Assembly: GCA_040702985.1 (NCBI GenBank) | Contig: CP159991.1 | Coordinates: 1,843,547 to 1,907,546, forward strand | Direction of reading: 5' to 3' | Origin: Alloscardovia omnicolens | GTDB lineage: Bacteria > Actinomycetota > Actinomycetes > Actinomycetales > Bifidobacteriaceae | Length of the DNA: 64,000 bases | Shown here: piece by piece, positions 59,734 to 64,000 of the stretch | Numbering within the stretch: position 1 is the first letter of the stretch | How the letters are laid out: every line of letters starts with the position of its first letter | The notes under the pieces: model-generated | Database searches by the model: none | Told to the model about the DNA's origin: nothing | Seen by the model: the letters and a program-made list of their open reading frames with translations, nothing else | Translations under genes and position numbers: made by a program

Positions 59734-60606
59734 TTACTGGGTAACGTGACCTCCGAACTGAGCGCGCAAGGAAGAAACAACACGCAATGTATCTCCGCCA
59801 GCGCCGCGAGATGTCTGGCGAGCCCACAATGCCGAAGCAGTTGTTGGAGTTGGAACGCCGAGTTCAAGAGCTGCTTCTACCATCCACTTAGCTTCACCAG
59901 ATTCATTAGCTACTGGAGGCATCGATTGCAAGCTAGGATCATCCTGAGCTGCTCGCGCAAACAAGTCAAGCAACCATGACTGCACAACCGATCCCTGACG
60001 CCATGATGTCATAACTGCTGCAGGATCATGGATCAAGTCAGAGCGCATCATGGTTTCAAAACCTTCGCCGAAAGCTTGCATCATACCGTATTCAATACCG
60101 TTATGAACCATCTTGGCAAAGTGTCCGCCGCCAACTGGTCCGGCCAGAACTAAACCATCTTCACCTTCTGGTTTAAGAGTTTCAAAGATTGGCAGCGCAC
60201 GATCGTAATCTTCCTGGCCTCCACCCGCCATGAGAGCATAACCGCGTTCTGCTCCCCAAACGCCTCCCGATACGCCCACATCCATAAAGTGGATTCCGCG
60301 TTCAGAAAGCTGATCAGCATGACGATGGTCATCGATATAACGCGTGTTGCCACCATCAATAACCATATCGCCTTCATCGAGCAATTCAGATAATGCATCA
60401 ATCGTGGAATCTGTTGGTGCGCCAGCTGGTACCATAACCCATACAATGCGTGGAGTTGGCAATTGCGCAACAAGATTTTCAAGAGAATCGACATCACGAC
60501 CAGATTCTGGGCTCAGATCGAAACCGATAACCTCGTGTCCGCCTTCGCGCAAGCGCTTGACCATATTGCCGCCCATGCGACCTAATCCGATAACTCCCAG
60601 TTGCAT
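59734..60606 (-). CDS. gnd: 6-phosphogluconate dehydrogenase, short (GndA-like) form
   Basis: The 290-residue enzyme oxidatively decarboxylates 6-phosphogluconate to ribulose-5-phosphate. It has the Rossmann motif GVIGLGRMGGNMVKRL, VIDGGNTRY, GVSGGVWGAERGYALMAGG, and the catalytic Lys region GGGHFAKMVHNGIEYGMMQAFGEG. It is much shorter than the about 470-residue NADP enzyme and matches the roughly 300-residue form, often NAD-dependent, found beside gluconate genes. FDLSPES after the second strand (an acidic Asp) fits NAD preference. It follows gntP by 350 nt and has AAAGGA upstream. Confidence 0.92.
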   Translation of the reverse strand: MQLGVIGLGRMGGNMVKRLREGGHEVIGFDLSPESGRDVDSLENLVAQLPTPRIVWVMVPAGAPTDSTIDALSELLDEGDMVIDGGNTRYIDDHRHADQLSERGIHFMDVGVSGGVWGAERGYALMAGGGQEDYDRALPIFETLKPEGEDGLVLAGPVGGGHFAKMVHNGIEYGMMQAFGEGFETMMRSDLIHDPAAVMTSWRQGSVVQSWLLDLFARAAQDDPSLQSMPPVANESGEAKWMVEAALELGVPTPTTASALWARQTSRGAGGDTLRVVSSLRAQFGGHVTQ

Positions 60607-60956
60607 AATATGTCCTTTCGATTGTCACTTCGCAATTCTGAGGTGACATATGTGAAAAATTGATAAAAAATTTCTATTACTCTATTACCCGTATTTATTA
60701 CCCGAAAATACAGTTTTTAGTTTTGACGTGTTGGCAGTTTAGCTACTTGTTAGGTTGTTAGCTTATCTCTTCCATCCCCATTCAATTACAGTATTTCTGC
60801 AGATTCATGTCGGGCTAGGAACGTTGACGCCAATGGCTTTTGCAAGGAGGGAGTCAACGTTCCGAGGAGATCGTGCAAGAATAGATTTCTTCACCGCTTA
60901 CCCTCGACTTAGCCCACGACTTATCCCACAGTTTTGTGGCATGACTGGGCTTGTTG
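60607..60956. other. Intergenic region between gntP and gnd with a long inverted repeat
   Basis: GAACGTTGAC (60819-60828) and GTCAACGTTC (60853-60862) are perfect inverted repeats with a 24-nt loop and no U-run. This could be a processing or stabilising hairpin or a regulator site. The gnd-proximal 100 nt are A/T-rich and may hold a gnd promoter. No gene is seen. Confidence 0.5.
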
Positions 60957-62297
60957 TTATCCCAACAATGGCACGAATAACGAAACAATGAGAACAACTA
61001 CTAACCCAACAACAGACAATACTGTTTCCATCAATGACCATGTTTTGAACGTCTGTCCCACTGTCATACCGAAGTATTCCTTAACAAGCCAGAAGCCTGC
61101 ATCATTGACGTGCGAGAGGAAGATAGAGCCTGCGCCAATTGCCAATACCAGCAAAGAGAGTTCTACTGGATTCAGGTTTGCAGCTAATGGAGCTACAATT
61201 CCGGAAGCTGTTACGGTTGCAACTGTTGCAGAACCGGTTGCCAAACGGATAAGCACTGCCACAAGCCATCCTGCGATGAATGGATTGAGATTTGCTTGAG
61301 TAATGCCTTGAGCAATAACATCGCCAATACCTGAATCAACGAGAGTCTGCTTAAAACCGCCACCTGCTGCAACAATAAGCAGAATACCTGCGATAGAACC
61401 GAAGGAAGAGCCCACGATGCTGTTGAGAGTATCACGCTTCCAGCGAGCGCGGAAAGCAAGCAAGCCCATAGCGAAGAATGTGGTAATGGTCAATGCTTCC
61501 AGAGGAGTACCTACCCATACAATAGCTTTGCCGATACCTGTTTTCTGAAGCTTGAGTACATCTACAATACTTGCAGCAAGCATGAGTACAACTGGCAGAA
61601 GGATAACGCTGATTGCTTCAAAGAATGTTGGTTTACTTTCTGGAGCTTCCTGAGCTTTAACTGTATCTTCTTCTGGAGCCATGATTGGCACCATCTTCAC
61701 CATCCAGCGAGCCATCACAGGTTCCGAAATAATAACAACTGGCACTGCTACGATCAAACCGAGTCCAAGAGTTAAGCCGAGGTTAGCCTTCAAAGCGTCA
61801 ATTGCTACGAGAGGTCCTGGATGTGGTGGTACGAAAGCATGGAGAGCCGATAAACCTGCTAATGCTGGAATTCCTAGGGCAATCACTGGCATTTTTGCAC
61901 GGCGTGCCACAAGCAGAATAATAGGAATAAGAATAACAACGCCCACTTCGAAGAACAATGGAATTCCCACAACGAAAGCACTTAATGCCATTGCCCAACC
62001 GAGCTTGTTTTGTGGAGCGGACTTCAAGATTGTGTCCACAATAACGTCTGCTCCGCCGGAGCGAGTCAACAAAATGCCGATGATGCCACCGAGCGCAATA
62101 AGAAGTCCAACGCCAGACACAGTGCTACCCACGCCCGCGGTAAAACTATTCAGGCTCTCGTTATATGGCACGCCCGCAATAATTGCAGTAACAGCAGCAC
62201 CGACCATCAATGAAAGGAATGGGTGCAGCTTAACCACTGCAATAAGCACAACTATCAGTGCAATTCCGAGCACTGCAGCAAGAATAAGTGTATTCAT
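60957..62297 (-). CDS. gntP: Gluconate:H+ symporter
   Basis: The 446-residue GntP-family permease has about 13 hydrophobic segments. KLHPFLSLMVGAAVTAIIAGVPY, FVPPHPGPLVAIDALKANLG, RLATGSATVATVTASGIVAP and FLSHVNDAGFWLVKEYFGMTV are family hallmarks. It imports gluconate. The ATG at 62297 follows AAGGAGGATCT; the frame to 62327 has no ribosome site. It lies between gntK and gnd on the same strand. Confidence 0.93.
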   Translation of the reverse strand: MNTLILAAVLGIALIVVLIAVVKLHPFLSLMVGAAVTAIIAGVPYNESLNSFTAGVGSTVSGVGLLIALGGIIGILLTRSGGADVIVDTILKSAPQNKLGWAMALSAFVVGIPLFFEVGVVILIPIILLVARRAKMPVIALGIPALAGLSALHAFVPPHPGPLVAIDALKANLGLTLGLGLIVAVPVVIISEPVMARWMVKMVPIMAPEEDTVKAQEAPESKPTFFEAISVILLPVVLMLAASIVDVLKLQKTGIGKAIVWVGTPLEALTITTFFAMGLLAFRARWKRDTLNSIVGSSFGSIAGILLIVAAGGGFKQTLVDSGIGDVIAQGITQANLNPFIAGWLVAVLIRLATGSATVATVTASGIVAPLAANLNPVELSLLVLAIGAGSIFLSHVNDAGFWLVKEYFGMTVGQTFKTWSLMETVLSVVGLVVVLIVSLFVPLLG

Positions 62298-62475
62298 AGA
62301 TCCTCCTTGTGAATCTCCATTGATCACAATGAATACGTTGTTTGATTTTGATTTCGTCTATGTGTTTAAGTTTTTTATTACGTTTTGGCTTGTTGTCATT
62401 TATACCGCATAGGTTGCAAGGCTGATGAGGTTTTACCTAATCCAGATTGAACTGATGCGAATTAACCTGTGCGCC

Positions 62476-62991
62476 TTACTGATTTTGTTTCTCGTATGCT
62501 TGTACAGCTTTTACTGCTCGAGCAACAACATCTTCAATATTTCCTTCAATGCTTATTGCTTCACCATTTTCATCTGCAGCAAGAGGCTCCAAAATGGCAA
62601 ACTGACTTGGCAGAAGAGATGGAGGCATGAAATGACCAGAGCGTTCAGATAAACGCTTTTGGATTAATTCCTGAGATCCGCTTAAGTGCAAGAAATATAC
62701 ATGAAGATTCTTGGATAAAGCCTCGCGGTACGAACGCTTGAGAGCTGAGCTTGACACTACAGTATTTTCACCGAGTGTTTCACGTGCAACCATCCAGCTA
62801 TTAATAACATCTAGCCATGGCCAACGATCTTCATCGGTTAAAGGAATTCCTGCCGACATTTTGTCTATATTTGCCTGAGGATGGAAATCATCACCTTCAG
62901 CCAGGGTATAGCCTAACTGATCACGAATTGCTTCTACTACTGTGGATTTTCCACACCCTGCAACACCCATGACGACTATATGAATTGCCAT
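62476..62991 (-). CDS. gntK: Gluconokinase
   Basis: The 171-residue P-loop kinase phosphorylates gluconate to 6-phosphogluconate. It has Walker A MGVAGCGKSTV, AEGDDFHPQANIDKMSAGIPLTDEDRWPWL, SSALKRSYREAL and HFMPPSLLPSQFAILEPL, all typical of GntK. AAAGGAG precedes its ATG. Transcription is likely from TTGACA-N17-TTAGAC at 63024-63052, under control of the divergent regulator. Confidence 0.95.
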   Translation of the reverse strand: MAIHIVVMGVAGCGKSTVVEAIRDQLGYTLAEGDDFHPQANIDKMSAGIPLTDEDRWPWLDVINSWMVARETLGENTVVSSSALKRSYREALSKNLHVYFLHLSGSQELIQKRLSERSGHFMPPSLLPSQFAILEPLAADENGEAISIEGNIEDVVARAVKAVQAYEKQNQ

Positions 62992-63023
62992 AATTACTCC
63001 TTTGAAATCATTGACAATATTCA

Positions 63024-63068
63024 GTCTAACTCTTTCAAAGACTCTTTGTCAATTCCTAAAGAGTCTTT
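63024..63068. promoter_or_regulatory. gntK promoter with three phased palindromic operators
   Basis: On the minus strand: TTGACA (63047-63052), 17 nt, TTAGAC (63024-63029). Palindromes AAAGA-C-TCTTT (63037-63047) and AAAGA-G-TCTTT (63058-63068) are 21 bp apart, two helical turns. TCTTT-C-AAAGA (63031-63041) overlaps the first. The sites cover the spacer and upstream of the -35, suited to repression by the adjacent GntR protein. On the plus strand TAGAAT (63073-63078) is a -10 candidate for gntR itself. Confidence 0.65.
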
Positions 63069-63187
63069 GTTGTAGAATTATGCTGTAATCTGTGTCACAT
63101 CATCGTGATGCGCGATGGAACGACATGATTCAGATTGGCATCTTTTCCAGTATCATAATGAAGAATGACTCTGAAAATGGAGGTTTT

Positions 63188-63901
63188 ATGGCAGATAGTA
63201 CGGAGACACAGAATAATCCGCTGCATCTGTCGATTGCTGATGCATTGGCTCACGAAATTTTGAATGATCTATGGGTTCCTGGAACAAATAAGAAACTGGA
63301 ACAAATTCAGGATCAGTATGAAATTTCGCGTACTGTGGCTCGTGAGGCAACACGTTTACTTGCATCCTTACGTTGCGTGCAATTTCAACGTGGAACGGGA
63401 GTAATTGCGTGCGCTCCTGAGGACTGGGATGATTTAAATACACGTGTTATTTCATGGAAATTGCGTTCACCATACCGACACGACGAGTTACGTGATTTAA
63501 CTGAGCTGCGTTTAGTGGTTGAACCTGCTGCTGCAGCTGGATGTGCGTCTCGCGGATCTATTGAAAGTCGTACACGAATAGCTGTTGTTGGGCATGAATT
63601 AATTAAGGCGGCACGTGAAGATCGTCTGCAAGATTTTCATGCTCTAGATATAGAGTTCCATGCAAGTCTCTTAGAGAATTGCGGTAACCCAATTTTTGCT
63701 GAGTTAAGTTCTACTGTTGCAACTGTTTTACGTGGACGTGTTGAGATCAACTTATATCCTCAGCATCCAGAGGAGTCTGCTTTGTTAGCGCATGAGAAGG
63801 TTGCACAAGCAGTGCTTACAGGGGACGCTCAGGGCGCGTATGATGCAATGCACGACATTGTTTCCGAGGTGAACACAGCACTAGGATTGTCAGCTATGTA
63901 A
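63188..63901 (+). CDS. FadR-subfamily GntR regulator of the gluconate genes
   Basis: The 237-residue regulator has an N-terminal winged helix (about 10-75; IADALAHEILNDLWVPGTNKKLEQIQ) and a C-terminal FCD effector domain (about 95-230) with a likely metal-binding Asp/His set (ELRLVVEPAAA, DIEFHASLLENCGNPIFAEL, HEKVAQAVLTGD). The ATG at 63188 follows TGGAGG; the longer frame from 63092 runs through the operator region. Divergent from gntK with shared palindromes, it is the likely gluconate-responsive repressor. Confidence 0.9.
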   Translation: MADSTETQNNPLHLSIADALAHEILNDLWVPGTNKKLEQIQDQYEISRTVAREATRLLASLRCVQFQRGTGVIACAPEDWDDLNTRVISWKLRSPYRHDELRDLTELRLVVEPAAAAGCASRGSIESRTRIAVVGHELIKAAREDRLQDFHALDIEFHASLLENCGNPIFAELSSTVATVLRGRVEINLYPQHPEESALLAHEKVAQAVLTGDAQGAYDAMHDIVSEVNTALGLSAM

Positions 63902-63926
63902 GGCTAGTTTGATGTAGATATAGAAA

Positions 63927-63969
63927 GAGCCAGTCCGCTGAGTGCATTCTCAGTGACTGGCTCACTTTG
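63927..63969 (+). terminator. Terminator of the GntR-type regulator gene
   Basis: GAGCCAGTC (63927-63935) pairs with GACTGGCTC (63955-63963), with an inner CTGAG/CTCAG stem, followed by ACTTTGTATC. Confidence 0.75.
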
Positions 63970-64000
63970 TATCATCTAGGTTTTGTGTTTTTTATTGAAG

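Noticed and set aside
59734..60606. gnd as a truncated gene
   Set aside because: At 290 residues it is complete for the short Gnd family, with all motifs and a proper stop, so it is not a broken copy of the 470-residue form.

Overview
The window comes from a low-to-mid GC actinobacterium of the family Bifidobacteriaceae. Evidence: RNase E/G with a long acidic/arginine-rich N-terminal arm, NusG with an acidic N-terminal extension, a Maf-NUDIX fusion, Obg with an extended tail, the gene order tRNA-Trp/secE/nusG/rplK/rplA, and a 16S-23S spacer without tRNA genes. Base composition is lower than in most Bifidobacterium, which points to the scardovial branch (for example Alloscardovia-like). That genus guess is inference and was not tested.

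Layout. 1-1.6 kb: the start of galT and a DeoR regulator. 1.7-4.8 kb: a CRP-family regulator and a class A penicillin-binding protein. 4.9-14.6 kb: a long, tightly packed minus-strand block (hydrolase-NudC fusion, gcvH, App1-like phosphatase, oligopeptidase B, leuB, lipoate ligase, pyrD). 14.7-17.2 kb: a DUF4916 protein, thioredoxin and a secreted G5/transglycosylase-like protein. 17.3-21.2 kb: a MacB-type ABC ATPase with a giant FtsX-type permease carrying a coiled coil. 21.2-26.8 kb: a purine permease and the pstSCAB phosphate transporter. 26.8-27.8 kb: a gene-free kilobase with a candidate small RNA and a 73-bp repeat array. 27.8-30.8 kb: a polar amino-acid ABC transporter. 31.1-32.8 kb: a membrane-anchored HNH nuclease and an aldo/keto reductase. 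33-35.6 kb: rplA, rplK, nusG, secE, tRNA-Trp. 36-46 kb: aminotransferase, proB, obg, rpmA, rplU, rne, dapE. 46-47.6 kb: an AEC transporter and a second 73-bp repeat array. 47.6-53.7 kb: Maf-NUDIX, thrB, hom, FAH hydrolase, YggS and a glycerol facilitator. 53.8-59.2 kb: an rRNA operon (16S-23S-5S, minus strand). 59.7-63.9 kb: a gluconate module (gnd, gntP, gntK) divergent from its FadR/GntR-type regulator.

How the genes work together. Gluconate is imported by GntP, phosphorylated by GntK and decarboxylated by a short-form Gnd to ribulose-5-phosphate, which would feed the phosphoketolase shunt typical of this family. GcvH and an inverted-domain lipoate ligase sit in one transcription block and form a lipoylation pair; no other glycine-cleavage gene is present here.

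Most interesting signals: two separate intergenic arrays of a degenerate 72-74 bp repeat (27.37-27.61 and 47.22-47.51 kb), each preceded by a hairpin with a strongly biased loop. The one at 27.12 kb looks like a free-standing small RNA gene with UP-element-like DNA, a TTGAAA-N17-TATATT promoter and a U-tract terminator. Also notable: a hairpin that sequesters the leuB ribosome binding site, a GC-rich structured leader before the purine permease, and about eight genes whose -10-like hexamer lies 6-7 nt before the start codon (leaderless architecture).
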